A DNA stretch of 64,000 bases from an uncultured Cedecea sp. Its GTDB lineage: Bacteria; Pseudomonadota; Gammaproteobacteria; Enterobacterales; Enterobacteriaceae. Both the position numbers and the translations under genes were made by a program. Below are positions 54,955 through 63,779 of the stretch, piece after piece. The stretch spans positions 17,519 to 81,518 of the forward strand of contig NZ_CANMLV010000024.1 in NCBI RefSeq assembly GCF_947498825.1. Reading direction: 5' to 3'. How positions within the stretch are numbered: the first letter of the stretch is position 1; every line of letters starts with the position of its first letter. The notes below the pieces were generated by a model. It worked only from the letters and a program-made list of their open reading frames with translations, was not told where the DNA came from and did no database searches.

Positions 54955-56136
54955 ATGTTGAGCCTAAAAGGTATGGAACTTACTCAATGGTGGCTGCCGC
55001 TTCAAAAAATAATAAAAAATGGCAGCGTCTCTAAAAAGAAGCTTTGTTGGCGTTTAATTCCATTCTGTTATTATTTATTGGGGAGCTTATTGTTGCCATC
55101 CATTGCGTTAGCAAACTATGCACCGCGGATCGCTAACCCAAATGATGGATATTTAATTCAGCTCAAGAGTGACTCTCCAGTCAGTCCTAACCCGGTTGTT
55201 GGTACTGATGGCAGAAGCTATTATCGCGTAGGTAACCCGATAATAGTTAGCAATACAGATACTGACTCTGTTACCGTAGCAGGATCGGTAAGGTGTCTGG
55301 GTACCACATGGGGTGGAACGAATAATTATGATATTCCTTCAGGCTCTGCTTATCATAAGCTATTCATTTATGTACCTTCCGCGGGTACAACAGTCGAAGG
55401 CAAAGAAGCCTATCGTATTAATAACAACCTCATCATGACGGTTGACACTAAAATGGCCGATTGGACTCATATCCCCGACTCTATTGCTTGCTCTGATCTT
55501 ACCTCAATAAATGCTACTTATAAAACAGAGCAGACATATGCTTTTGCCGTGCAGTTTCCATTGACACTGAGATTCTACATTAATGATAAAATTATTGATG
55601 GTCAGGTGGTTGTCCCCGCTATGCCACTTGCGGGCTATGTACGTGCATTTATGAGACCTCTTACGTCGCCAACGTTTGCATCTTGGTCATTGAATGAGAG
55701 CACAGTACCAATGCGATTGCGTTCTTCGACATTAAACGTACCTTCTTCTTGTACAACAATGAGCAGTACAGGGCAGGCAGATACCGTTAATTTACGTCAC
55801 GGGCGGTTGAATGCGTTAAATTATGACAGTGAGGTATCAGAAAGGGTGTTTTATACCTGTGAATTCACCGAGTTAACAAAAGTTAGATTACGGCTTGATT
55901 ATGCCACTGATGATGATCCACAAAAACGACTACCCATGGTGAACAGTCAGAACAGTGAGAATAAAATCTACAGTGAGTTGACGATGGTTGATGAAGGCAC
56001 GGGCCAGACGGGTAAAGATTTTAAAGTTGATATTAAAGAACTAATGACGATTAAAATAATAAGCCGAATTCAAGGCACAGATGCGGTTGCAGGCGACTAT
56101 ACAGGTTCTGCCTGGCTGATTGCTACATTCGATTAG
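54955..56136 (+). CDS. Putative two-domain tip adhesin (MrpH-like)
   Basis: A 393-residue protein, longer than the pilins and last in the operon, as expected of the tip adhesin. It has a long basic N-region before its signal core (CYYLLGSLLLPSIALA, cleavage near residue 53; an ATG at 54973 would shorten this). A lectin-like domain of about 180 residues (NYAPRIANPNDGYL onward) is followed by a pilin domain from about residue 255 with cysteines in PSSCTTM and FYTCEF, closing with a donor-strand-type segment SAWLIATFD. The receptor cannot be read from the sequence. Confidence 0.75.
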   Translation: MLSLKGMELTQWWLPLQKIIKNGSVSKKKLCWRLIPFCYYLLGSLLLPSIALANYAPRIANPNDGYLIQLKSDSPVSPNPVVGTDGRSYYRVGNPIIVSNTDTDSVTVAGSVRCLGTTWGGTNNYDIPSGSAYHKLFIYVPSAGTTVEGKEAYRINNNLIMTVDTKMADWTHIPDSIACSDLTSINATYKTEQTYAFAVQFPLTLRFYINDKIIDGQVVVPAMPLAGYVRAFMRPLTSPTFASWSLNESTVPMRLRSSTLNVPSSCTTMSSTGQADTVNLRHGRLNALNYDSEVSERVFYTCEFTELTKVRLRLDYATDDDPQKRLPMVNSQNSENKIYSELTMVDEGTGQTGKDFKVDIKELMTIKIISRIQGTDAVAGDYTGSAWLIATFD

Positions 56137-56185
56137 CGGTGATGGGTGCTCTGTGCCCATTTCATTGAAATGCCCGAGGCTGACT

Positions 56186-56211
56186 TGTAGCCCTTGATAT
56201 CAAGGGCTACA
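56186..56211 (+). terminator. Perfect 26-bp palindrome after the fimbrial operon
   Basis: Half-site TGTAGCCCTTGAT is followed at once by its exact reverse complement. It lies 50 bases after the adhesin stop and 12 bases before the IS6-like terminal repeat. It could end the fimbrial transcript, although there is no T run. Confidence 0.5.
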
Positions 56212-56223
56212 GACGATATGCAA

Positions 56224-56404
56224 GGCACTGTTGCAAAGTTTAAGTGACTGATAGGCTAAATTGACTATTTTGTTACTAAGGCTCCTTGTATGAATGTATT
56301 TAAAGGTCGTCATTTTACCAAGGTTATCATCCTTTGGGCCGTGCATTGGTACTGCATACGGTATCAGCTATCGAGCGCTTCAGGAAATGCTAGCTGAGCG
56401 CGGA
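56224..56404 (+). mobile_element. IS6-family (IS26-like) left-end remnant
   Basis: GGCACTGTTGCAAA (56224-56237) is identical to the 14-bp IS26 terminal repeat. A transposase start follows at 56290: MNVFKGRHFTKVIILWAVHWYC, then after a frameshift YGISYRALQEMLAERG, corresponding to the first 40 residues of IS6-family transposases. The rest of the element is missing; the sequence passes directly into an IS66 fragment. Confidence 0.75.
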
Positions 56405-56591
56405 GCGCTCCTGTACAGCCTCATAGAGACATGCAAACTGAATGGTGTAGATCCGGATCGCTATCTTCGACATGTTCTTGATGCGATAGCTGACTGGCCG
56501 GTAAACCGGGTCAGTGCACTGCTACCCTGGCGTATCACTCTGCCAGTGGAATAATCCTCTTACGTCAATACGGTTCTCGCTGGACGCTTAC
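56405..56591 (+). mobile_element. IS66-family right-end remnant (tnpC C-terminus)
   Basis: The frame continues LYSLIETCKLNGVDPDRYL, then HVLDAIADWPVNRVSALLPW, the conserved C-terminus of the IS66 TnpC transposase, stopping at 56554. The following end (reading GTAAGCGTCCAGCGAGAACC inward on the minus strand) looks like an IS66 terminal repeat and stops exactly at 56591. Only the last 50 or so codons of tnpC remain. Confidence 0.7.
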
Positions 56592-56647
56592 AAATCCTCA
56601 AATCCTCAAATCCTCAAATCCTCAAATCCTCAAATCCTCAAATCCTC
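56592..56647. repeat. Seven tandem copies of the octamer AAATCCTC
   Basis: Seven perfect 8-bp units abut the IS66-like end with no spacer. Eight bases is the target-duplication length of IS66 elements, so the array may have grown from such a duplication by slippage or repeated events. Confidence 0.85.
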
Positions 56648-57264
56648 ACAACGGATGTATTATTCCTGCGCCATAATGATTTGAATCTTTATCGGGATTT
56701 ATCAAAGCACCAGGATTTATCGCAGAGTTTTTTAATAAGAGTTCATTTTTCTTAAGAAAATTCCACAAGAATTTTATTATGGAATAAAACATCAGCAGGA
56801 AGTTGGCGTAGAGGGGGTATTTTTTTAGTACCAAAGAGTTATTTATAGGCGCTATTTTTCTGTCATGTTTAGAAATTTAAAAATTTACAAACCTACTTTT
56901 TTTGTACATACGTTTGTTTCGTAATAAATGCCTTTCATGCAATCCCTTACACCACAGGGTTTGTAGGGGTGTTGTGGGAATTTTCTTACAAATCATAGCT
57001 GTGGGAGAATTATCTGATATTGATGCTCTGTAAAGTTGTGTTACAAAATTTTATTTCCAATAACTTGTCGAACATTCCTAAAATCTATTTATCACATGTT
57101 ATCCAGGTAAGTTAAATTAGGATAGCTCACAAAAAAATATATCAGCTTGTTATATAAGAGGATGTTCTTTTTCTTTAATTCTCATACTAAAGACAAGGGC
57201 AGTCATTCACATTTATTGCGTGCTGAAAATTAACTTTTTTATAACGCACAGAACGGGAACAGCT
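56648..57264. other. AT-rich interval upstream of the T6SS operon
   Basis: No convincing gene; a 62-codon minus-strand frame here is of low complexity. It presumably holds the tssB promoter. No sigma-54 or other recognised motif was seen. The AT content suggests H-NS control, common for T6SS operons. Confidence 0.5.
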
Positions 57265-57762
57265 ATGTCTAATTCTTATCAGTCAGAAATTCCTAAGGCT
57301 CGCGTCAATATTCAGCTGAGTTTGCACACTGGCAAATCAAAGCAGAAAGTTGAATTGCCTCTTAAGCTGATGGTCGTCGGGGATTACAGCAACGGTGCCG
57401 AAGAAAGTCCGGTATCTGAACGTGAAAAAGTTAACGTCAATAAGAATAACTTCGACAGCGTGATGGCAGGCTATTCTCCGGCTGTCAGCCTGGATGTTGA
57501 GAATACCCTTGCCGGTGACGGCAGTGAGGAACGTATCAACCTTTCTTTCAATGAAATGAAAGACTTTGAGCCAGAACAGGTTGCCCGCCAGATCCCTCAG
57601 CTGAAAGCCATGCTCGCCATGCGTAGTCTTCTTCGCGACCTGAAAGCGAACCTGCTGGATAACCAGACTTTCCGCAAAGAACTGGAAAAAATTCTGCTTG
57701 ATCCGGCACTCAGCGCTGAACTACGTAGCGAGCTGTCTGCCCTGGCGCCTAAACAGCCATAA
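57265..57762 (+). CDS. tssB: TssB, T6SS contractile sheath small subunit
   Basis: A 165-residue cytoplasmic protein that co-assembles with TssC into the contractile sheath. It starts MSNSYQSEIPKARVNIQLSL; VELPLKLMVVGDYS and INLSFNEMKDFEPEQVARQIPQL are the conserved VipA/ImpB tracts, and the helical C-terminus LRDLKANLLDNQTFRKEL follows. The ATG at 57265 is preferred over an upstream in-frame start (57220) since the family begins here. First gene of the T6SS operon in the window. Confidence 0.95.
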   Translation: MSNSYQSEIPKARVNIQLSLHTGKSKQKVELPLKLMVVGDYSNGAEESPVSEREKVNVNKNNFDSVMAGYSPAVSLDVENTLAGDGSEERINLSFNEMKDFEPEQVARQIPQLKAMLAMRSLLRDLKANLLDNQTFRKELEKILLDPALSAELRSELSALAPKQP

Positions 57763-57800
57763 CCATCACGATAATTTAACGGATTAATTAAGGAATGCTG

Positions 57801-59336
57801 ATGTCTGTAAAAAATGAACATGCCGCGGGCGGCGAGAGTGTGGTGCTGGAGCAAGCGGGTAGCGTCTATGCCTCTTTGTTTGAAAAAATTAACCTGAACC
57901 CGGTATCCGAGCTGAGCGCGCTGGATATCTGGCAGGATGCACAGGCGATGTCGGATGCGACAGCAGATGAGCGCCTGACCGCAGGAATGCAGGTGTTTCT
58001 CGAATGCCTGAAAAAATCGGGTTCAAAAGTTGAAAAACTGGACAAGACGCTTATCGACCACCATATCGCTGAGCTGGATTTTCAGATTAGCCGCCAGCTT
58101 GATGCGGTGATGCACCATGATGAATTCCAGAAAGTGGAAAGCACCTGGCGCGGTCTGAAATCTCTGGTCGATAAAACGGATTTTCGCCAGAACGTCAAAA
58201 TTGAGCTGCTGGATCTGTCGAAAGACGATTTACGCCAGGATTTTGAAGATGCCCCTGAAGTGGTGCAGAGCGGATTATATCAGCATACCTATACCGCTGA
58301 GTATGACAGTCCGGGCGGAGAGCCGATTGCGGCCCTGATCTCTGCTTACGAATTTGATGCCTCAGCTCAAGACGTGGCGCTGCTGCGCAATATCGCTAAA
58401 GTGTCTGCTGCGGCTCATATGCCGTTTATCGGCTCTGCGGGACCGAAATTCTTCCTGAAAGATTCCATGGAAGAGGTCGCGGCAATTAAAGATATTGGCA
58501 ACTATTTTGACCGGGCGGAATACCTGAAATGGAAATCCTTCCGTGAGAGCGACGATTCCCGCTATATCGGCCTGGTGATGCCGCGTGTGTTAGGCCGTCT
58601 GCCGTATGGCCCGGATACCGTGCCGGTACGCAGCTTCAACTACATTGAAGAAGTGAAAGGTCCTGACCACAATAAATACCTGTGGACCAACGCTTCCTTT
58701 GCCTTTGCCGCCAATATGGTGAAAAGCTTTATCAGCAATGGCTGGTGTGTACAAATTCGTGGCCCGCAGGCGGGTGGTGCAGTCAAAGACCTGCCTATCC
58801 ATTTGTATGACCTGGGCACCGGCAATCAGGTGAAAATCCCGTCAGAAGTGATGATCCCGGAAACGCGTGAATTTGAATTTTCCAGCCTCGGTTTTATCCC
58901 GCTGTCTTACTATAAAAACCGTGACTACGCGTGCTTCTTTTCGGCGAACTCCGTCCAGAAACCGGCCCTGTATGACACCGCCGATGCCACGGCGAACAGC
59001 CGGATCAACGCCCGTCTGCCGTATATATTCCTGCTGTCCCGTATCGCGCATTATCTGAAACTCATCCAGCGTGAAAATATCGGGACCACCAAAGACCGGC
59101 GCCTGCTGGAACTGGAGCTGAACACCTGGATCCGCAGTCTGGTCACCGAAATGACCGATCCGGGCGACGAGCTGCAGGCTTCCCACCCCCTGCGTGATGC
59201 GAAAGTGACCGTGGAAGATATCGAAGATAACCCGGGCTTCTTCCGCGTGAAACTGTACGCGGTACCGCATTTCCAGGTCGAAGGCATGGACGTCAACCTG
59301 TCACTGGTTTCCCAGATGCCAAAGGCGAAAGCATAA
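57801..59336 (+). CDS. tssC: TssC, T6SS contractile sheath large subunit
   Basis: A 511-residue VipB/ImpC protein, the main sheath component. Conserved text includes FQKVESTWRGLKSLVDKTDF near residue 110, ISAYEFDASAQDVALLRNIAKVSAAAHMPFIGSAGP, and FIPLSYYKNRDYACFFSANSVQKP towards the C-terminus. I chose ATG 57801; an ATG at 57795 abuts its own ribosome site (AAGGA). It begins 38 bases after tssB and is followed 18 bases on by tssK. Confidence 0.95.
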   Translation: MSVKNEHAAGGESVVLEQAGSVYASLFEKINLNPVSELSALDIWQDAQAMSDATADERLTAGMQVFLECLKKSGSKVEKLDKTLIDHHIAELDFQISRQLDAVMHHDEFQKVESTWRGLKSLVDKTDFRQNVKIELLDLSKDDLRQDFEDAPEVVQSGLYQHTYTAEYDSPGGEPIAALISAYEFDASAQDVALLRNIAKVSAAAHMPFIGSAGPKFFLKDSMEEVAAIKDIGNYFDRAEYLKWKSFRESDDSRYIGLVMPRVLGRLPYGPDTVPVRSFNYIEEVKGPDHNKYLWTNASFAFAANMVKSFISNGWCVQIRGPQAGGAVKDLPIHLYDLGTGNQVKIPSEVMIPETREFEFSSLGFIPLSYYKNRDYACFFSANSVQKPALYDTADATANSRINARLPYIFLLSRIAHYLKLIQRENIGTTKDRRLLELELNTWIRSLVTEMTDPGDELQASHPLRDAKVTVEDIEDNPGFFRVKLYAVPHFQVEGMDVNLSLVSQMPKAKA

Positions 59337-59354
59337 TCTAAAGGCAGGAAGCCG

Positions 59355-60698
59355 ATGAAAACGGAACAACCGCTATGGGGCAGAGGCGTTATGGTCTCTC
59401 CCCAGCACTTCCAGCAACAGGCCGCATACACGGCCTGGTCTGCGGAATGTATCGCCCGACTGGGCCTCAGCCATCCCTGGGGGATGATTGAGGCTACCTT
59501 CGAACCGGAAGCACTAAAGCTGGGACGTCTGCAGGCTCGTCATCTGCATATCCGTTTTCAGGACGGCACATTGATTGACACTGACAATGCTGACGACCTG
59601 CCTCCGGTGTTGTCGCTAGGAAGTGCTGAATCGAATGGTGTGGTCGTGGTGCTGGCCCTGCCACTGCTGCGGGCGAACGGCGGTAACTGTCTGAAACCAG
59701 ATGAAGCCGCCGATCGCCCGGTGCGTTATCGCCAGCGCTGGCGGGATGTTCGCAATACTTTCGGAGAGGACACCCGTCAGATTGCGGTGATCCAGCCGGA
59801 GCTGACGCTGCGCTTTGCTCACCAGAACAACAGTGATTATCTGACCTGCCCGGTTGCCCGCGTGCAACAGGATCCCCAGGGCGGATGGCAACTTGACGAG
59901 ACCTTTCTTCCTCCGCTTCTGACCCTCCAGGGAAGTCGCTGGCTGGTGCTTCAACTGGAACAGCTGATGACCCAGCTGCGCACCCGCCTGACCCGACTGA
60001 TGTCGATGCGCCGTGAAAGCAATGAACGCATGGCGGATTTTGCCGTGGCCGATGTGTCCCTGTTCTGGTTACTCAACGCCCTGAACAGCGCGGAGCCTGT
60101 CCTCGGCCAGTTTCAGCGTAATCTGCAAAGCCCGCCGGAGCGTTTGTATCCGGAACTTGCCCGCCTGGCGGGGGGCTTGCTGACATTTTCTCTGGAACAT
60201 CAGGTAAGCGCCATTCCTGTCTGGCAGCACGAGCATCTTAACAGGGTATTTCCGCCGCTATTTGATTTGCTCGGCGACCTGCTCGAAGCCAGCCTGCCGT
60301 CACGCGTGGTTGCCCTGGAACTCGACTATGATCCACGGCTGCACTTTTGGCAGGCCCGCCTGCACGATCCTCGTCTGCGTGAAGGCGCCGATTATTACCT
60401 GTCGGTACGCTCCCCGATGCCCGCGGCACAGCTGCAGGAACAGTTTCCACGCCAGTGCAAAGTGGGTAGCCCTGATCATGTGCGGGGGATAGTGAACTCT
60501 TCCCGCGTGGGTGTCCCCCTGGTGCCCCTGCGCCATGTTCCGGCTGCTATTCCGCTACGTCTGGAAAACCAGTATTTCAGTCTTGATCTCTCTCATTCGC
60601 TGGGCGCTGAAATGCTTCAGGGCGGAACCTGCATGTTTTATGTCCCCGGAATGCTCGGTGATCTTGAACTTGAACTCTTTGCGGTACTGAGAACATGA
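59355..60698 (+). CDS. tssK: TssK, T6SS baseplate protein
   Basis: A 447-residue trimeric baseplate protein that docks the baseplate to the TssJLM membrane complex. It starts WGRGVMVSPQHFQQQ-type text near residue 8, the hallmark of the family (PLWGxGxxLxPQHFQ). The shell domain contains ADFAVADVSLFWLLNALN, and the C-terminal head ends LGDLELELFAVLRT. Length is normal. It overlaps tssL by four bases (ATGA). Confidence 0.94.
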   Translation: MKTEQPLWGRGVMVSPQHFQQQAAYTAWSAECIARLGLSHPWGMIEATFEPEALKLGRLQARHLHIRFQDGTLIDTDNADDLPPVLSLGSAESNGVVVVLALPLLRANGGNCLKPDEAADRPVRYRQRWRDVRNTFGEDTRQIAVIQPELTLRFAHQNNSDYLTCPVARVQQDPQGGWQLDETFLPPLLTLQGSRWLVLQLEQLMTQLRTRLTRLMSMRRESNERMADFAVADVSLFWLLNALNSAEPVLGQFQRNLQSPPERLYPELARLAGGLLTFSLEHQVSAIPVWQHEHLNRVFPPLFDLLGDLLEASLPSRVVALELDYDPRLHFWQARLHDPRLREGADYYLSVRSPMPAAQLQEQFPRQCKVGSPDHVRGIVNSSRVGVPLVPLRHVPAAIPLRLENQYFSLDLSHSLGAEMLQGGTCMFYVPGMLGDLELELFAVLRT

Positions 60699-61384
60699 AT
60701 GAAGATAAACGCGGTGCTGCCGCGTCCATTGATATTGATGCATTGCTGCAGGATACCTGGCTGCAGGTCATCAGCCTGCGTCACGGCCCGCAGTTTCAGG
60801 ACGGAGAAGGTCTGGTTCTGTGGGAGCGCTGCATTGCCGATGTAGAGCGCGTGCAGCGTGAACTGAAAGCCAGTGGGCTGGACGAAGCCAGTTGCCGGCA
60901 TATTATGACCGCCCAGTGTGCCCTGCTCGATGAGACGGTAAAAGGCCGTGGAGTGGACGATGATGCCTGTGTGCAGTGGTATAACATTCCGCTGCAGGGA
61001 CATTTTCTCGGCACCATGGATGCCGGCGATACCCTGTGCGATCGGATGCGTGATGTGCTGCGTGAGCCGGCCCCGGACAGTGCGGTGTTGACGTGTTTTC
61101 AGCGCGTGATGATGCTCGGGTTTCTGGGAAACTTCCGTTCCCTGAACGATCCGGAACGTCAGAAACTCGTCTCAGCCTTGGGCGAACAGGTGACGCCGTT
61201 CAGTTATCCACATAACCACCCGATCCTGGCAGAAAGTCAGAACGGATGGAGTATGGGAGGCTGGCTGGCCTCCTGGCCGGTACGTATTGCTCTGAGCGTC
61301 ATTATTCTTATTGCACTCTGGTGGGGACTGGATCACTGGCTTAATCAGACATTGCTGACCCTGCTGCCTGGGGCTGTAAAATGA
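60695..61384 (+). CDS. tssL: TssL, T6SS membrane-complex protein (DotU family, short form)
   Basis: A 229-residue cytoplasmic-domain protein anchored by one C-terminal span (WPVRIALSVIILIALWWG, about residues 197-214). The DotU domain shows RHIMTAQCALLDETVKGRG and WYNIPLQGHFLGTMDAGDTLCDRM, where the WxxxxLQxxFxG pattern is diagnostic. It carries no peptidoglycan-binding extension; that function appears to be supplied by the OmpA-domain protein encoded next, with which it overlaps by four bases. Confidence 0.93.
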   Translation: MNEDKRGAAASIDIDALLQDTWLQVISLRHGPQFQDGEGLVLWERCIADVERVQRELKASGLDEASCRHIMTAQCALLDETVKGRGVDDDACVQWYNIPLQGHFLGTMDAGDTLCDRMRDVLREPAPDSAVLTCFQRVMMLGFLGNFRSLNDPERQKLVSALGEQVTPFSYPHNHPILAESQNGWSMGGWLASWPVRIALSVIILIALWWGLDHWLNQTLLTLLPGAVK

Positions 61385-63108
61385 GCCTCGTACAGCGATG
61401 TGGGCTGGCATTGTGGGCTGCATTACTGAGCGGTATAGTCTGCCTGGGCTTCCTGCCGGTCACCATGCTGGCCGCGGTATGTATCTGGATTGCCACACTG
61501 GGGCTGATTGCCGCGCTCTGGTATGTGGTGAGCCGTCGCACGGAATATGAATCCTCCCTGCAATTGGATGCCCTGCCTGAATCCTCTTATCGTCAACCTG
61601 TGGTGCTGGTTTGCGGTGATGTGTCCCAAACCTGGGCTAAGGGCTCTTCAGTACTCACCGTCACCCAGGGGTGCTGGATCCGGGTGGAGGATTATCAGGA
61701 TCTGGAGCACGTTGCCCGTCATGTACTGTGGATGCGCCCGCACTGGGGGCGTCAGCTGTCCGTGATGGTCAGTGTTTGTCCGCAGCAGCATGCCGACACG
61801 GAACGGCTGGCCAGTCGTCTGCTGGCGCTGCGCTGGCAAATCAGCCAGCTGCGCAAGGAGACCGGGTATAGCATACCGCTGGTGCTCAGTGGCTGGACGG
61901 GTAGCAGCATGATACAGGATACGATCTGGCAGACGGCTATTCCGGGAGAGAGGATCCACGTATGGCGTGAGTCTTCCCCTCCGAGTTCAATTGCGGCATG
62001 GGTCACCACCGGCGGGGGGATGGCCATGCAACAACAGGTGCTGATGAACAGCCTGATGAGGTGGTTCTATACGCATGTCAAAGCAGTATTTATGGATGAA
62101 AACCCGGATATCCCGGCGATTACGCCCAGGGCCGTACTCTGGGGAATGGGGCCGGTTCTTGCCGGAAGCCTGGACTCTTCTGTCTGGACTGCATGGCTGG
62201 CCCGCCATACCGCCATGCAGCGGGTAGCCGGCTGGCAGCCTGCAGGTACGGGCAGCACTGGATCGTCACTGTTTCCGGATTTCGTGCTGCCGCTGTTGCC
62301 GGAAGGGCAGGGAATAACTTCGCGTGCCAGGGCCTGCCGCTGTGCTATTGCTATTTTCACCCTTGCTGCGGTGGCAGCCTTGTTAAGCAGCGGCTGGAAT
62401 AACCACCAGTTGTTGCATCAAGTCAGTTTCGATATCACACAATACGAACATATCCCGATGGATGACGACGCGTCGAAGTCCTCCGCCGTTAAGGTGCTGC
62501 GTGAAGATGCCACTCAGCTGGATGACTGGGCACGCCATAGCGCTCCGCTGGGCTTGGGTCTCGGCCTGTATCAGGGAGAGCGCTTGCGTATTCCCGTTCT
62601 GGATGCGATCCGCTCTTATATTCCGCCGCAACCACCGGTACAGCCTGAACCGCAACCGAAACCGAAACCTACACTACCGACCCCGAAAATCATCCGACTC
62701 GACAGCATATCGCTGTTTGACTCCGGTCAGTCCGTACTCAAGACGGGTTCCACCAAAATGCTGATTAATTCACTGGTCGGAATTAAGGCCAAGCCGGGCT
62801 GGCTGATTGTCGTGGCCGGGCACACTGATAACACTGGCAACCCGCAACTGAACCAGACGCTGTCTCAGAAACGTGCCGAAGCGGTGCGCGACTGGATGCG
62901 TGACACCGGTGATATACCGGAAAGTTGTTTTGCGGTGCAAGGCTACGGCGAAAGCCGACCGGTAGCAACCAATGACACAGCGGAGGGGCGTGGGCTCAAT
63001 CGCCGTGTCGAAATCAGTCTGGTACCCCAGGCCAATGCCTGTCAGATACCAGGCCACACTGAAGCGTCATTGCAGGATGGTGGCGCATTACAACACAATA
63101 GGGAGTAA
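61381..63108 (+). CDS. T6SS-associated OmpA-domain membrane protein (TagL-like)
   Basis: A 575-residue inner-membrane protein with two N-terminal spans (about 7-26 and 30-48), a large middle domain, another hydrophobic segment near 320-340 (AIAIFTLAAVAALLSSG), a proline-rich linker (PPQPPVQPEPQPKPKP), and a C-terminal OmpA/MotB domain. The latter contains FDSGQSVLKTGSTKML and VVAGHTDNTGNPQLNQTLSQKRAEAV, the peptidoglycan-binding signature. It likely anchors the membrane complex to the cell wall in place of an OmpA extension on TssL. The order tssK-tssL-this gene-hcp-clpV is one I associate with Klebsiella- and Enterobacter-type T6SS. Confidence 0.85.
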   Translation: MSLVQRCGLALWAALLSGIVCLGFLPVTMLAAVCIWIATLGLIAALWYVVSRRTEYESSLQLDALPESSYRQPVVLVCGDVSQTWAKGSSVLTVTQGCWIRVEDYQDLEHVARHVLWMRPHWGRQLSVMVSVCPQQHADTERLASRLLALRWQISQLRKETGYSIPLVLSGWTGSSMIQDTIWQTAIPGERIHVWRESSPPSSIAAWVTTGGGMAMQQQVLMNSLMRWFYTHVKAVFMDENPDIPAITPRAVLWGMGPVLAGSLDSSVWTAWLARHTAMQRVAGWQPAGTGSTGSSLFPDFVLPLLPEGQGITSRARACRCAIAIFTLAAVAALLSSGWNNHQLLHQVSFDITQYEHIPMDDDASKSSAVKVLREDATQLDDWARHSAPLGLGLGLYQGERLRIPVLDAIRSYIPPQPPVQPEPQPKPKPTLPTPKIIRLDSISLFDSGQSVLKTGSTKMLINSLVGIKAKPGWLIVVAGHTDNTGNPQLNQTLSQKRAEAVRDWMRDTGDIPESCFAVQGYGESRPVATNDTAEGRGLNRRVEISLVPQANACQIPGHTEASLQDGGALQHNRE

Positions 63109-63112
63109 TTCT

Positions 63113-63604
63113 ATGGCAATTCCTGTTTATCTCTGGCTGAAAGACGACGGCGGCGCGGACATCAAAGGGTCTGTTGATGTTCAGGATCGCGAAGGCAGCA
63201 TCGAAGTGGTGGCGCAGGAGCATAACCTGTACATACCGACCGACAATAACACCGGCAAACTAACCGGTACCCGTATCCACACACCTTTCCTGTTCACCAA
63301 GGAAATCGACTCTTCCAGCCCGTACCTTTATAAGGCTGTCACCACCGGACAAACCCTGAAGTCTGCAGAGTTCAAGTGGTATCGCATCAATGACGCGGGC
63401 CAGGAAGTGGAGTACTTCAACACCACGCTGGAAAACGTCAAAGTGGTGAAAGTCAATCCAGTGATGCATGACATCAAGGATCCTTCTAAAGAGAAGCACA
63501 ACCACCTGGAGCGGCTTGAGCTGCGCTACGAAAAAATCACCTGGACCTACAAAGACGGCAACATCATTCATTCCGATTCCTGGAACGAACGCGCGACAGC
63601 GTAA
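63113..63604 (+). CDS. hcp: Hcp, T6SS inner-tube protein
   Basis: A 163-residue Hcp1-family protein forming hexameric rings of the expelled tube and carrying some effectors. It begins AIPVYLWLKDDGGADIKGS, with IEVVAQEHNLYIPTD, THTPF-like RIHTPFLFTKEID and the ending YEKITWTYKDGNIIHSDSW, all characteristic of the family. The ATG at 63113 follows GGGAGTAA. It is followed by a strong terminator, which explains how tube protein can be made in excess over downstream components. Confidence 0.95.
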   Translation: MAIPVYLWLKDDGGADIKGSVDVQDREGSIEVVAQEHNLYIPTDNNTGKLTGTRIHTPFLFTKEIDSSSPYLYKAVTTGQTLKSAEFKWYRINDAGQEVEYFNTTLENVKVVKVNPVMHDIKDPSKEKHNHLERLELRYEKITWTYKDGNIIHSDSWNERATA

Positions 63605-63611
63605 GTCACCC

Positions 63612-63639
63612 GCGGGCAGGTTTCTCTGCCCGCTTTTTT
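63612..63639 (+). terminator. Intrinsic terminator after hcp
   Basis: Perfect stem GCGGGCAG / CTGCCCGC with a 6-base loop and six T residues, seven bases after the hcp stop. Confidence 0.88.
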
Positions 63640-63640
63640 C

Positions 63641-63683
63641 ATTTTTGCTGAGAGTCTGCCGCAAGCGGACATTCAGCAAAAAT
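63641..63683. repeat. Second hairpin between hcp and clpV
   Basis: Perfect 11-bp arms ATTTTTGCTGA and TCAGCAAAAAT enclose a second inner pairing (CCGC/GCGG). It starts immediately after the T run of the hcp terminator and reads as a terminator on either strand (T-rich on both sides), so it may reinforce the stop. Confidence 0.65.
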
Positions 63684-63779
63684 ACACTCTGCCAGCCCGA
63701 CCGTATGCGCTTTGGTCCCCTCTACGGGAAACAGCGAAGGGCGGTAGCGTGCCCTGGAACAGCATAAAGAGAGAAAGCC

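Noticed and set aside
56592..56647. Tandem 8-bp repeats as a CRISPR array
   Set aside because: Units are directly adjacent with no spacers and only 8 bp long; it is a simple tandem repeat.
56646..56834. Minus-strand 62-codon frame upstream of tssB
   Set aside because: Low-complexity leucine/lysine/phenylalanine text in AT-rich DNA, no ribosome site, and no recognisable pattern.
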